Assembly: GCA_016185305.1 (NCBI GenBank) | Contig: JACPNV010000005.1 | Location: forward strand, 1-64,000 | Reading direction: 5' to 3' | Source: Actinomycetota bacterium | GTDB taxonomy: Bacteria; Actinomycetota; Acidimicrobiia; Acidimicrobiales; Acidimicrobilacustridaceae | DNA: 64,000 nt | Shown here: positions 16,898 through 26,127 of the stretch, piece after piece | Position numbering within the stretch: position 1 is the stretch's first letter | Layout: each line of letters starts with the position of its first letter | The notes under the pieces: generated by a model | Databases searched by the model: none | What the model saw: only the letters and a program-made list of their open reading frames with translations | What the model was told of the DNA's origin: nothing | Program-made: the position numbers and the translations under genes

Positions 16898-17332
16898 TCA
16901 CTGGCACTCAGGGCACGTCCCGGTGAGATCGAGGCGGTGCGTGTCGTGGACGTAGCCCTCTTTGCGGGCCGCTCGGCGGAGGGCGGCGTCGAGCTCCTGC
17001 TCGACGCCGGCGGGAAGGGTGAAGTCGCTGACCCGGCCACAGTCGATGCAGACGAGGTGATGGTGATGGTGGCCGAAGTCTTCGGAGAGCTCGTAGCGAG
17101 CGTGCTCTTGGGAGGTGACGATCTTCGTCGCGATGCCGGCCTGCTCGAGTGCCGCCAGGTTGCGGTAGACCGAGCTGGTGGCGAGGGAAGCATCGAGCTC
17201 GACGATCTCGGGGATCGTCAAGGGGTGCTCGGCCGCGGCCAGCACCTCGACGAGAACGCGCCGACCCGACGTGTAGCGCTGCGAGACGCGGCGCAGGCGC
17301 CGGGTCGCCGTGGCGTGGAGATCGTCGCGCAC
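16898..17332 (-). CDS. zur: Fur-family metal regulator, probably Zur
   Basis: A 144-residue ferric/zinc uptake regulator. The winged helix covers the first 80 residues (RYTSGRRVLVEVL, SSVYRNLAALEQAG). The regulatory metal site is in FGHHHHHLVCIDCG, and the structural zinc site is formed by CIDC and the C-terminal CPEC. I prefer the GTG at 17332; an ATG at 17407 would sit inside the operator-like palindrome. The gene is divergent from a metal ABC importer, the usual arrangement for Zur, so zinc-dependent repression of znuABC is the best reading. Mur or Fur specificity is not excluded. Confidence 0.78.
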   Translation of the reverse strand: MRDDLHATATRRLRRVSQRYTSGRRVLVEVLAAAEHPLTIPEIVELDASLATSSVYRNLAALEQAGIATKIVTSQEHARYELSEDFGHHHHHLVCIDCGRVSDFTLPAGVEQELDAALRRAARKEGYVHDTHRLDLTGTCPECQ

Positions 17333-17404
17333 GGGGCGAGTGTACCGCCGCCCTGGTGGCCTCTCGAGAAGTCTGGTTCTCGTTCTGGTTTTTGTTCTGG
17401 AAAT

Positions 17405-17417
17405 CATTCTCAGAATG
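17405..17417. promoter_or_regulatory. Fur/Zur-box candidate
   Basis: CATTCTCAGAATG is a 13-bp perfect inverted repeat about a single central base in an AT-rich patch between the divergent Fur-family and znuA genes. Its form is like the core of the 7-1-7 Fur/Zur box. It lies 54 bases before the znuA start. Confidence 0.55.
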
Positions 17418-17470
17418 GATAGTCTTCTCTCCGTGGTCGTCGAGAGCCGGTCCAGAACGGTGGCGCGCTG

Positions 17471-18400
17471 ATGCGCCGCCTCGCGCTCGCCGCTGCTGCC
17501 GCCGGGGTGGCGCTCGTCGCTGCGAGCTGCGCGTCGAAGGTGGCGCCGACCGCTTCACCGGTCAGTGGCGGGACGGTCGCGCCGCCGTGTCCCGTCGCCG
17601 CGATCCCGGTCGTCGTGTCGGTCGATCAGTGGGGAGACATCGCGGCGCAGCTCTCGGGCGCGTGTGGCGAGGTGTCGACGATCATCACCGGGTCGTCCGC
17701 CGACCCGCACGAGTACGAGCCGACGCCGGCCGACAGCGCCAAGTTCGGCGAGGCCGAGCTCGTTGTCATGAACGGGCTCGGCTATGACGGGTGGGCAACC
17801 AAGGCGGTCGACGCGCTGGCCACGAAGCCGTCGGTGGTGAACGCGGGCGATGTCACGGGGAAGCGGGACGGCGACAACCCGCACTTGTGGTACGGCCCGG
17901 GCTACGTGCAGAGGGTCGCGGACACGATCACCGAGCGGTTGAAGCAGTTGCTCCCCGGGGCCGCCGCCTATCTCGATCAGCGGGCGGCCGCGTGGAACCG
18001 GTCGATGAAGCCGTACTTCGACGAGATCCAGAGCATCGCGAGGCTGGCTGTCGACACGCCGTACGGCGCGACCGAGACCATCTTCGACTACATGGCTTCC
18101 GCGGTCGGCCTGCAGAACCAGACGCCGGACGGCTATCAGCGAGCCGTCGCCAACCGTTCAGAACCCTCACCCGGCGACGTCAACCAGTTCCAGCAGGCGT
18201 TGCAGGGCAACAAGATGGCGGTGCTCGTGTTCAACACCCAGACGGTCGGCGCGGTGTCCGAGCAGCTCCGGTCGGCGGCCGACCGGGCACGGGTTCCGAT
18301 CGTGAACGTGACCGAGACGATCCCGTCGGGCACCTCGTCGTTCGCGGACTGGCAGCTTGCGCAGCTCCGGTCGCTGCGGAAGGCCCTTTCGGAGAGGTAG
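17471..18400 (+). CDS. znuA: Metal ABC importer substrate-binding lipoprotein (ZnuA/TroA family)
   Basis: A 309-residue cluster A-I metal-binding protein. A lipoprotein signal ends at AASC (Cys20). Metal ligands expected in the family are visible as His80 in PHEYEP and His138 in NPHLW. The third position is Glu202 (TETIFD) rather than histidine, and Glu282 may be the fourth. A His,His,Glu,Asp/Glu set is more typical of manganese or iron binders than of ZnuA, and the His-rich zinc loop is absent. Zinc is suggested by the divergent Zur-like gene, so the metal is uncertain. It is the first gene of a three-gene importer operon. Confidence 0.8.
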   Translation: MRRLALAAAAAGVALVAASCASKVAPTASPVSGGTVAPPCPVAAIPVVVSVDQWGDIAAQLSGACGEVSTIITGSSADPHEYEPTPADSAKFGEAELVVMNGLGYDGWATKAVDALATKPSVVNAGDVTGKRDGDNPHLWYGPGYVQRVADTITERLKQLLPGAAAYLDQRAAAWNRSMKPYFDEIQSIARLAVDTPYGATETIFDYMASAVGLQNQTPDGYQRAVANRSEPSPGDVNQFQQALQGNKMAVLVFNTQTVGAVSEQLRSAADRARVPIVNVTETIPSGTSSFADWQLAQLRSLRKALSER

Positions 18401-18409
18401 GAGGAGACG

Positions 18410-19180
18410 ATGTCGCCGGTCGGGCCCGCGTTCGCCCTCGAGAAGGCGTCAGTGGTTCGCGGGGGCCGCGTGATCTGGTCGCACGGCGACCTGTCGGTCC
18501 CACTCGGCGACGTCGTGATCGTCATCGGTCCCAACGGCTCGGGCAAGACGACCCTGCTGCAGGCGCTGATGGGGCTCGTCCCGCTGTCTGGTGGGCACAT
18601 CGAGGTGTTCGGCGAACCGCCGCGCCGTGGCAACCCTCGCATCGGGTACGTGCCCCAGAACTACACCGCGACGGTGGGCGACGCCGTTCGGGAGCGCGAC
18701 CTCGTGGCCTTCGGCGTTGCGGGCGATCGCTGGGGATTGGGTCGCCTCAGGCCGGCTGAGCGCGCCCGCATCGACGCCGCTCTCGTCGCGGTGGGCGCGG
18801 TCGCTTTGGCCGGGCGGCGCATGTCCTCGTTGTCCGGCGGCCAGCAGCAGCGGGCCGCGATCGCGCAGGCGTTGGTCGGCGAACCCGATCTGCTCCTGCT
18901 CGACGAGCCGCTTGCGAACCTCGATGTCCGCAACCAGCACGAGATCGTCTCGTTGCTCGGTGCCCTTCGCCGCGACCGCGAGGTGACGATCGTCGTTGTG
19001 GCCCACGATCTCAACCCGTTGCTGCCGGTCTTGAGCAGCGCGATCTATCTGATGGACGGCCATCCGCACTACGACCACATCGGGGAGGTCGTCGACGAGA
19101 CGCTGCTGACCCATCTGTATGGCACGCCCGTCAAGGTGGTGCGGAGCGCGCAGGGCGACCTCTTCACGCGGAGCGGGTGA
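18410..19180 (+). CDS. znuC: Metal ABC importer ATPase
   Basis: A 256-residue ATP-binding subunit. Walker A GPNGSGKTT is at 40-48, the signature LSGGQQQR at 141-148, and Walker B LLLLDEP followed by LANLD soon after, with the switch histidine in VVAHDLNP. It starts ten bases after znuA with AGGAGGAG upstream and ends four bases before the permease start. It should power the uptake of the metal bound by the preceding lipoprotein. Confidence 0.9.
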   Translation: MSPVGPAFALEKASVVRGGRVIWSHGDLSVPLGDVVIVIGPNGSGKTTLLQALMGLVPLSGGHIEVFGEPPRRGNPRIGYVPQNYTATVGDAVRERDLVAFGVAGDRWGLGRLRPAERARIDAALVAVGAVALAGRRMSSLSGGQQQRAAIAQALVGEPDLLLLDEPLANLDVRNQHEIVSLLGALRRDREVTIVVVAHDLNPLLPVLSSAIYLMDGHPHYDHIGEVVDETLLTHLYGTPVKVVRSAQGDLFTRSG

Positions 19181-19184
19181 CCTG

Positions 19185-20153
19185 ATGGCGACGACGGTGA
19201 TGGTGCTACCTGCGAACGTGCTTGCCGGTGCGGGCTACCAGCCGAACTGGGTCGAGGTGCTGGGCGCCGAGTTCATGCGGTACGCGTTGATCGGCGGAGG
19301 GCTTGTCGCCATCGCCGCCGGGCTCCTCGGCTACTTCGTCGTCATCCGCCGGCAGGCGTTCGCGGCGCACGCGCTCGCGCACATCGGCTTTCCTGGCGCC
19401 ACGGGCGCGGTGCTGATCGGCGCGCCCGTGACGCTCGGGCTCGCCGTGTTCTGCATCGGTGGCGCGCTGGCGATGGGGTTCCTCGGCCGGCGCCTGTCCG
19501 AGCGTGAGACAGCCACGGGCACCGTGCTCGCCTTCGCGACCGGACTCGGCGTGCTGTTCAGCTCGCTGACCACGAAGGGCTCGGCCAACGTGACGAACGT
19601 GCTCTTCGGAAACCTGCTGGCCATCTCACCACCGCAGCTCTTCGTCTTCGGCGGGTTCACGCTGGCGCTCGTGCTCGCCATGGCGGCGGTGGCGCGGCCC
19701 CTCACCTTCGCGTCGGTGAACCCCGATGTGGCCGAAGCGAAGGGCATCCCGGTGCGGGCGCTCGGCGTCGTGTTCCTCGTCTTGCTCGCCCTCGTCATCA
19801 CGATGGCCGTGCAGGTCGTCGGGACGCTCTTGCTGTTCGCGCTGGTCGTCACCCCGAGCGCCACCGCGCTCGCCATCACCGCAAGGCCGGGAGGGGTCGC
19901 GGCGATCGGCACCGCCATCGCGCTCGGGTCGGTCGTGATGGGCCTCGTGCTGTCCGCCATGTTCAACCTTCCCCCGAGCTTCTTCATCGTCTCCATCTCC
20001 TTCGTCGCATGGATCCTGGCCTTGGCGCTGACTCGGGAGCGTCGGCGGCCCGCGCCGGCCGTCAAGGAACCAGCCGAGCCCACCGACTTCCACCAGGTGC
20101 TGCGACACCGCGAGGAGGAGTGGGCTCGCTCACACGACGACTCGACCCCCTGA
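19185..20153 (+). CDS. znuB: Metal ABC importer permease
   Basis: A 322-residue ABC-3 family permease with about eight membrane segments. Landmarks are YALIGGGLVAIAAGLLGYFV near the start, AAHALAHIGFPGATGAVL, and LLFALVVTPSATALAI. The ATG at 19185 follows GGAGCGGG at the end of znuC; a longer frame from 19119 overlaps the ATPase gene and has no extra helix. It completes the import system. The C-terminal 35 residues are charged and cytoplasmic. Confidence 0.9.
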   Translation: MATTVMVLPANVLAGAGYQPNWVEVLGAEFMRYALIGGGLVAIAAGLLGYFVVIRRQAFAAHALAHIGFPGATGAVLIGAPVTLGLAVFCIGGALAMGFLGRRLSERETATGTVLAFATGLGVLFSSLTTKGSANVTNVLFGNLLAISPPQLFVFGGFTLALVLAMAAVARPLTFASVNPDVAEAKGIPVRALGVVFLVLLALVITMAVQVVGTLLLFALVVTPSATALAITARPGGVAAIGTAIALGSVVMGLVLSAMFNLPPSFFIVSISFVAWILALALTRERRRPAPAVKEPAEPTDFHQVLRHREEEWARSHDDSTP

Positions 20154-20219
20154 CCCCCCTGGCCCCCTTCCTGGCGACGAGACGGTGTGTTGCCGGGGAC
20201 AGGACAGGTGCAGTGCCGG

Positions 20220-21272
20220 TCAGGCGTCGGCCGTGTGGACCGGGGGTGCCTCGCGCACGGCGCGCTCGACCTCGGCAAGGATCTGGTCGATCGGATCGTC
20301 GCTCTGGAAGCCGGCCATGAACCAGTGGCCGCCGCCCCCGAACCGGCGAGCGATCTCGCCGACATCGATCGCACCGGTCGAGCGCAACGAGACCCGCGTG
20401 CCTTCGCCGGCGGCCTCGCGCGCGACGCAGGACACTTCAGCTTCGGCAGCTTGGCGAACCACATCGATCAAGCCCTCGGTCTCGTCGAACGCGACGCCGA
20501 ACCGGGCCAGGTCGCCGGTCGTGCACCAGGTGGTGGCGAGGCCCAGCTCTGGATCGAGCCGGGCGCGCTCGAGCACGTGCCCCACGAGCCGGAGGTAGGC
20601 GAACCGGTGCTTCTCGAACAGCTCCCATTCGATCCGCGCGATCGGGAGGTCGAACGACGCCAGCTCCTCGGCGAGGTGGAAGACCTCGCTGGTCGTGTTG
20701 GGATAGCGGAACCGCCCCGTGTCGGTGACCAATCCGGCGTACAGGCACATGGCGCTGTCGCGGTTGAGCTTCCAGCCCAAGGCGCGGGCAAGGTCGCGCA
20801 CGACGACCGCCGTGGCTGCGGCTCCGAGGTCGACGAGGTTGATGTCGCCGAAGCGCTCGTTGTCGGGGTGATGATCGAGCACGATCAACGTGGCCGCGTT
20901 GCGCGCCGTCGGTTCGAGGTTGCCGAGCCTCGAGAACCGGCCGAGGTCGAAGGTGAGCATGACCTCGGGACGGGCGGGGACCTCCGACGGTGGCACCGCG
21001 TAGGCGGCGGCCTCGAGGAAGTCGTAGTGGGGGCCGACGACGAAGGGATCGGGCCACGAGCAGACCGCCCGTGTGCCGTGCGCATCGCACAGGTGCTTCA
21101 TGGCGAGCATCGAGCCAAGAGCGTCGCCGTCGGGGTGGACATGGCAGGCCAGGGCGAGCTCATCGGCCTCGTCGATGACGGCCGCCGCTTCGTCCAGAGC
21201 TTCGAGGTGAGCGGCCACCCCCGGGAGCGTGCGCCTGATGTCGGTGGACAACGGTTCCGGCTCGGTCAACAT
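20220..21272 (-). CDS. DHH/DHHA1 phosphoesterase, NrnA-like
   Basis: A 350-residue DHH-family phosphoesterase. Motif I is HVHPDGDALGS at 44-54, the DHH triad is Asp133-His134-His135 in VLDHHPDN, GLVTDTGRFRYPNTT follows, and the C-terminal DHHA1 domain has RFGGGGH. The plan is that of NrnA, which degrades nanoRNA and dephosphorylates pAp, and of related cyclic-dinucleotide phosphodiesterases. The start at 21272 is preceded by GAGAAGG. In many actinobacteria this gene sits between rbfA and truB; here it does not, so its setting is unusual. It converges with znuB. Confidence 0.85.
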   Translation of the reverse strand: MLTEPEPLSTDIRRTLPGVAAHLEALDEAAAVIDEADELALACHVHPDGDALGSMLAMKHLCDAHGTRAVCSWPDPFVVGPHYDFLEAAAYAVPPSEVPARPEVMLTFDLGRFSRLGNLEPTARNAATLIVLDHHPDNERFGDINLVDLGAAATAVVVRDLARALGWKLNRDSAMCLYAGLVTDTGRFRYPNTTSEVFHLAEELASFDLPIARIEWELFEKHRFAYLRLVGHVLERARLDPELGLATTWCTTGDLARFGVAFDETEGLIDVVRQAAEAEVSCVAREAAGEGTRVSLRSTGAIDVGEIARRFGGGGHWFMAGFQSDDPIDQILAEVERAVREAPPVHTADA

Positions 21273-21391
21273 CGCCAACCCGTCGCCTTCTCGAAGCGAG
21301 ACCAGAAGTTGCAGCTCGTTGTCGTGAACGTCTTGGCAGCCTACCTGGGGACGGGTCCGGGTGCCCGGCAGGCCAGCACCGTCAAAGTGGG

Positions 21392-23056
21392 TCAGGTCTT
21401 GTCGGTCCAGGTGTTGGAGAGGTTCACCGTGCCCCAGGAGATCTTCTGCTGCTTGCCCTGGCCGTCGGGCAGGTTCACCTCGTCGAGCCCGTACACGTTG
21501 TCGCGATACACGATGGCCCACGTGGTGTGGTACAGGAAGATGTAGGGGGCGTTCTCCGCCCAGGCCTTCCAGACGATGGCGTAGTCCGCCTTTCGCTTGG
21601 CGGGGTCGGTCTCGGCCCGCCCGGCGTTGAGCGCCTGGTCGACCTCAGCGTTGGACCAGCGCGGGAAGTTGAGGCTGATGCTGCCTTCGGTCCCGATGTT
21701 GGTTCCCGTCCAGAAGTGGTAGTTGACGTCGGGATCCTCGCCGTTCATGAAAGGAAAGAGGATGGCCTGGAACCCACCGCCGACCAGCGATTGCGAGAAC
21801 TTGGTGACTTCCTGGGATTGGATGTCGGCTTGTATCCCCGCCGCGGCCCACTGGCTCTGGAGGAGCTGACCCGCCTCGAGCCCGTCGGTCGATGCGGTGA
21901 CAGCGACGGTGATCCTCACTGGTCCCGGGTTGTCCTTCTGGTACTCAGCGACGAGCTCCTTGGCCTTGTCGAGGTCGACCTTCGGTTGGCCCGAGTCGCT
22001 CCACCATTGGCTCTTGGTGGAGAAGGGGCCATCGGCCGCCTCGTAGGCATCGTCGTACTGGGCGACCAGGGCATCGCGATCGGTGGCGTACTGCATGGCC
22101 TTGCGGAGCCGGAGGTCGGTGGCGGGGCCGGTCTGTGTGTTGAGCACGACCATCAGCTCGTCGCCTTGGCTCTCATCGAACAACGCCTTCGTGTTTTCGG
22201 GCAGGTTGCCCTTCACGAGACGCGCCACCCCCTTCGACGAGCTCGTGTGGTAGACGTCGATGTCGCCGGCGGCGAGCGATGCCGCTCGGCTCGATTCGTC
22301 CGGGGTGGGGCGGAACTTGACCTGGTCGAGGAACGGCAGCTTCCGGCCCTGCGGGTCGGTGCGCCAGTAGTCGGGGTTCTTGGCCACGACGAGCTCAGAG
22401 TCGCGCTTCCAGCTCTGGAACATGAACGGGCCCGAGCCGATCGGCTTCTCGTTGTTGTTCGTCCTGAGCTGTTCGGGTGCGACGATGAAGCCGGCTTGGC
22501 CGGTGAACAGTGCCGGGAAGTTCCCCCACGGTTGGTCGAGCGTGACCTTGGCCGTGTAGTCGTCGAGCTTCTCGATGTTGGTGACCGGCTTGAACGCGAA
22601 CGCGCTGAGCGCAGAGGTCCTGAAGGCTTGGAGGTTGTACACCACGGCATTCCCGTCGACCGGCTCACCGTTGTGGAACTTGATGTTCTTCCGGACCGTG
22701 ATCAGCCACGTCTTGTTGCCATCTTGCGGCGTGAACGATTCCGCGAGCCATGGGTGGAGCTGGCCGTCGTCGCCGACGACGACGAGCGGGTCGAACAGGG
22801 CCCGGGCGACGTTGATCGGCCCGGGCCCCCAGCGGTCGGTCGCGGGCATCCACCCGGTCGACTCGTCGCCTATGCCGTACACGAGGGACCCGCCGGGCTT
22901 GGGCCCGGCCGGTGATGGCGCCGACGCCGAGCCTTGCTGCGCGGTGTCAGGCGCCCTGCTGCACCCCAGTGCGGCCAGCGCGAGCACGACCGACGTGGCG
23001 ACGGTGATCACCGTGCGCGCCGGCGCTCGTCTCGGTGATCGAAGTCCCGTACGCAT
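21392..23056 (-). CDS. Peptide/nickel-type ABC substrate-binding lipoprotein (SBP_bac_5), second orphan
   Basis: A 554-residue paralogue-type of the protein at 8832. The ATG at 23056 follows GGGGGG and starts a lipoprotein signal with lipobox AALGC (Cys32). Conserved stretches include PWLAESFTPQDGNKTWLI, IGSGPFMFQSW, and LRLRKAMQYATDRDALV. It should bind an oligopeptide or other larger solute outside the cell. No transporter genes are adjacent. It lies directly downstream of the P450 gene on the opposite side of the catabolic-cluster promoter, so it might deliver that cluster's substrate; this is inference. Confidence 0.85.
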   Translation of the reverse strand: MRTGLRSPRRAPARTVITVATSVVLALAALGCSRAPDTAQQGSASAPSPAGPKPGGSLVYGIGDESTGWMPATDRWGPGPINVARALFDPLVVVGDDGQLHPWLAESFTPQDGNKTWLITVRKNIKFHNGEPVDGNAVVYNLQAFRTSALSAFAFKPVTNIEKLDDYTAKVTLDQPWGNFPALFTGQAGFIVAPEQLRTNNNEKPIGSGPFMFQSWKRDSELVVAKNPDYWRTDPQGRKLPFLDQVKFRPTPDESSRAASLAAGDIDVYHTSSSKGVARLVKGNLPENTKALFDESQGDELMVVLNTQTGPATDLRLRKAMQYATDRDALVAQYDDAYEAADGPFSTKSQWWSDSGQPKVDLDKAKELVAEYQKDNPGPVRITVAVTASTDGLEAGQLLQSQWAAAGIQADIQSQEVTKFSQSLVGGGFQAILFPFMNGEDPDVNYHFWTGTNIGTEGSISLNFPRWSNAEVDQALNAGRAETDPAKRKADYAIVWKAWAENAPYIFLYHTTWAIVYRDNVYGLDEVNLPDGQGKQQKISWGTVNLSNTWTDKT

Positions 23057-23132
23057 CCCGCCACCCCCCGGTGTTCGTTCGCGCAACGAGGGTACCCTGC
23101 GACGGGCTCGGGAACCGGTCACCCGGGCGTGG

Positions 23133-24329
23133 TCAGACCTCGATCGGCACGTTGACCCACCCGCGGACGGTGCTCGTGTGCAACCGGGTGGCGCGGTCGT
23201 GATCGACGGTCCAGGTCGGGAAGCGAGCGAGCGTCTCCTCGATGCCGATGCGCCCCTCCAACCGCGCCAGGGCGGCGCCAAGGCAGAAGTGGATGCCGTA
23301 GCCGAACGTGACGTGATGATCGAAGTGGCGGTGGATGTCGAACCGATCGGCATCGGGATACTTGCGCTCGTCGCGGCCGGCCGACCCGGTCAGGAGCAAG
23401 ACCTTGCTGCCTCGGGGGATGACCTCGCCGTGCAACTCGACCGGTTCGGTCGTCCAGCGTCCCTGCACCGGGGAGGGTGCTTCGTAGCGGAGCAGCTCTT
23501 CGACGGCGTTCGCGATGAGGGCCGGATCGGCGGCGAGCTCGGCTCGCTGGTCGGGGTGCGCGTCGAGCACGACCGCGGCCCAGCCGAGCAGGCGGGCCAC
23601 CGTCTCGGTGCCGGCGCTGATGAGGAGGAGGGCGAAGATCGTCGCCTCGTGCGCGTTGAGCGTGCGCACCGTGCCGTCGTCATCGGCCATCTCGGCTTCG
23701 ATCAAGTCGGTGAGCATGTCGTCGCGAGGACGTGCGCGCCGTTCGTTGATGGCACCGGACATGTAGCTGTAGAGCTGCGCGCCAGCATCGACCGAGACGT
23801 CGTTGACCATCCCTTTCTCGGGATCGAGGTGGAACATGCGGTCGATGTTGTGCCGTATGTCTTCTTGATCTTCGATCGGCACACCCAGCAGCGAGGCGAT
23901 CACCATCGCGGGGAGCCGGGCTGCGAACTGCTGGACGTAGTCGAAGGGCTCGCCACGCTCGCGGTGCGGTTCGAGGAAGTCGCGGCACAGTTCGCGGATG
24001 CGCGCTTCGAGCGCGCTCACGCGCCGAGGCGTGAAGGCCCGGGACACGAGCGAGCGCAAGCGGGTGTGCTCAGGCGGGTCCTGGAAGATCATCTGCGCGT
24101 CGGCTTTCGGCTCGTCGGTCATCAGCTCGAGCACCGTGCCATGGCTCGAGCTGAACAGCAGCGGCTGCCGGTGGGCGGCTTCGACGTCAGCGAAGCGGCT
24201 CAAGGCCCAGAAGTCGAAGTGGTCGTTGCGGTAGACGGGCGCCTCGTCGCGGAGGCGGCGCCAGGTCTCATAGGGCGACGTGTCGATCTCTACGTCGTAG
24301 GGGTCCCAGTACAGCTCTTGGTCAGACAT
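23133..24329 (-). CDS. Cytochrome P450
   Basis: A 398-residue class I bacterial P450. The oxygen-activating I-helix motif AGTET is at 239-243, the K-helix ELLR at 278-281, and the haem-ligand loop FGYGIHFCLG has Cys349. DPPEHTRLR near residue 85 is typical of actinobacterial CYPs. I start at the ATG at 24329 (GGATG upstream); longer frames to 24401 would read through the operator array. It diverges from a CoA ligase across the shared operator at 24365-24390 and probably performs the first hydroxylation in the catabolic cluster. Ferredoxin and reductase genes are not adjacent. Confidence 0.88.
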   Translation of the reverse strand: MSDQELYWDPYDVEIDTSPYETWRRLRDEAPVYRNDHFDFWALSRFADVEAAHRQPLLFSSSHGTVLELMTDEPKADAQMIFQDPPEHTRLRSLVSRAFTPRRVSALEARIRELCRDFLEPHRERGEPFDYVQQFAARLPAMVIASLLGVPIEDQEDIRHNIDRMFHLDPEKGMVNDVSVDAGAQLYSYMSGAINERRARPRDDMLTDLIEAEMADDDGTVRTLNAHEATIFALLLISAGTETVARLLGWAAVVLDAHPDQRAELAADPALIANAVEELLRYEAPSPVQGRWTTEPVELHGEVIPRGSKVLLLTGSAGRDERKYPDADRFDIHRHFDHHVTFGYGIHFCLGAALARLEGRIGIEETLARFPTWTVDHDRATRLHTSTVRGWVNVPIEV

Positions 24330-24364
24330 TCGGGCAGCCATCCTGTTCCGTCGGATGCAACATT

Positions 24365-24390
24365 GCGAACCGTCGTTCACTTCTGCGAAA
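24365..24390. promoter_or_regulatory. Three-half-site operator array, copy 1
   Basis: Reads GCGAAC-4-GTTCAC-4-GCGAAA: three alternating half-sites with four-base spacers, in the divergent promoter of the P450 and CoA-ligase genes. The copy at 27469-27494 has the same layout with perfect half-sites. A further pair resembling the half-site (TTCACTTCTG) recurs at 24397-24406, 21 bases after 24376-24385, so more than one dimer may bind. Confidence 0.65.
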
Positions 24391-24441
24391 CTCTGATTCA
24401 CTTCTGGGGAAAGCTATCGCACTCGGCGATCTCGGGCGAAG

Positions 24442-24471
24442 CGTGCTCGGGTGAGACGTGCTCGGGTGAGA
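24442..24471. repeat. 15-bp tandem duplication in the CoA-ligase leader
   Basis: CGTGCTCGGGTGAGA occurs twice in a row, just upstream of the GGGAGGA ribosome-binding site of the plus-strand CoA ligase. Confidence 0.8.
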
Positions 24472-24486
24472 CGTGGGAGGAGCGTG

Positions 24487-26118
24487 GTGACGAAGATGAG
24501 CGACGTCTGGATCAGGAGCGGGCAGTCGACGATCACCGCGCTGCTCGATCGCCGGCTGGAGTCCGACGCGGACAGCGAGTACCTCGATGTTTGCGGCACG
24601 AAGCTCACCGCCCGCGATGTCGCCTCGGTCGCGGCGCGTCTCGCGAACGCGATGGTCGAGCTCGGTGTGCGATCGGGTGACAGGGTCGCGACGCTCGTCG
24701 AGAACTCGGCGGAGGCGACGCTTGCGTGGTGGGGTGCCATCCGGGCTGGCGCCATCGCCGTGCCGATCAACACCGCCTACAAGGGTGAGTACCTCCGCCA
24801 CCAACTCGACGATTCCGGCGCCAAGGTGTTGATCGTCGAAGCGGACCTCGCGGAGCGCGCGGAGCGTGTCGCCGCTCAGGTGGCATCGCTCGAACATCTC
24901 GTCGTGGTCGGTGAGGCGCGTGAGGTCGCCGGCGTGAAGATGCACACGTGGGACGCGCTGCTCGGCGCGGACGACACGGCCCCTTCACGCCCGGCGCGCC
25001 CCGCCGACCTCGCGACGTTCATCTACACCGGTGGAACGACCGGACCGTCGAAGGGGTGCATGCTCAGCCACAACTACCACGAGGCGCTGGCCAGACAGAT
25101 CGGCATGTGCTGGCGGCGCACCGCCGATGACGTGGTGTGGACGCCCCTGCCGCTCTTCCACTTCAACGCCATCGTGACCGCCGTGCTCGGCCCGTTGGTC
25201 TACGGCGGCCGGGCGGCCATCTACCGCAAGTTCTCCGTCTCGAACTTCTGGCCGGAGATGAACCGCGTCGGCGCGACCGTGACCTCGACGCTCGGCACGA
25301 TGGCCTACCTGCTCGCGCACGACGTCGACCGTCCCGAGATGCCGATGTCCGGCGGGCCCGAAGCGAACACGACGCTCCGGCTCATCGGCGCCGCGCCGCT
25401 GCCGGTCGAGGTCGACCAGGTCCTGCGGTCGCGATTCGGTGTCGACACGTTCAGCGGCGCGTACGGCCTGACCGAGGCGAGCCTGGTGTCCTGGCAGCCG
25501 CCGGGGGTCGAGAACCGGCCCAATGCTGCCGGGGTTCTCAACGACGAGTACTTCGACGTTCGCATCTTCGATGACCACGACAACGAGCTGGCGCCGAACA
25601 CCGACGGCGAGATCGTGCTGCGCCCGAAGCGGCCGCACGTGATGTTCGAGGGCTACTGGGGGCGGCCCGAGGCGACCGTCGGCACCAGCCGGAACTGGTG
25701 GTACCACACCGGCGACATCGGGCGGGTGGACGACGATCGCTATCTCTCCTTCGTCGACCGCAAGGCGGATTACCTCCGCCGGCGGGGCGAGAACATCTCG
25801 AGCTTCGAGGTCGAGCGGGTGCTGATGGGTCACGGCGCGCTGGCTGATGTCGCCGTGCACGCGGTGCCGAGCGAGCTGACCGAGGATGACCTCAAGATCA
25901 CGGCGACGCTGGCAGAGGGGACGACGCTGACCGAGGAAGAGCTCTTCCGCTGGTGCATCGACGAGCTGCCCTACTTCGCCCTTCCGCGCTACATCGAGTT
26001 CCGCGAGGAGCTGCCGCGCAGCCCCGTCGGTCGCGTCCTCAAGCGCGAGCTGCGCGACGAGGGCCCGGCGGGTGCGTGGGACGCCGACGACAGCGGCATC
26101 ACCTACGACAAGAAGTAG
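24487..26118 (+). CDS. Acyl-CoA synthetase (AMP-forming) of the catabolic cluster
   Basis: A 543-residue ANL-superfamily ligase. The phosphate loop is FIYTGGTTGPSKGCM, the A5 motif is GAYGLTEAS, WYHTGDIG is A7, and SPVGRVLKREL near the end carries the adenylation lysine. The GTG at 24487 is chosen for its spacing from GGGAGGA; an ATG at 24496 is possible. It lies across the three-half-site operator from the P450 and should make the CoA thioester that the downstream crotonases and dehydrogenase act on. ENISSFEVERVL resembles carnitine/crotonobetaine-type ligases, but the substrate is not known. Confidence 0.85.
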   Translation: MTKMSDVWIRSGQSTITALLDRRLESDADSEYLDVCGTKLTARDVASVAARLANAMVELGVRSGDRVATLVENSAEATLAWWGAIRAGAIAVPINTAYKGEYLRHQLDDSGAKVLIVEADLAERAERVAAQVASLEHLVVVGEAREVAGVKMHTWDALLGADDTAPSRPARPADLATFIYTGGTTGPSKGCMLSHNYHEALARQIGMCWRRTADDVVWTPLPLFHFNAIVTAVLGPLVYGGRAAIYRKFSVSNFWPEMNRVGATVTSTLGTMAYLLAHDVDRPEMPMSGGPEANTTLRLIGAAPLPVEVDQVLRSRFGVDTFSGAYGLTEASLVSWQPPGVENRPNAAGVLNDEYFDVRIFDDHDNELAPNTDGEIVLRPKRPHVMFEGYWGRPEATVGTSRNWWYHTGDIGRVDDDRYLSFVDRKADYLRRRGENISSFEVERVLMGHGALADVAVHAVPSELTEDDLKITATLAEGTTLTEEELFRWCIDELPYFALPRYIEFREELPRSPVGRVLKRELRDEGPAGAWDADDSGITYDKK

Positions 26119-26127
26119 TGGCTGCGC

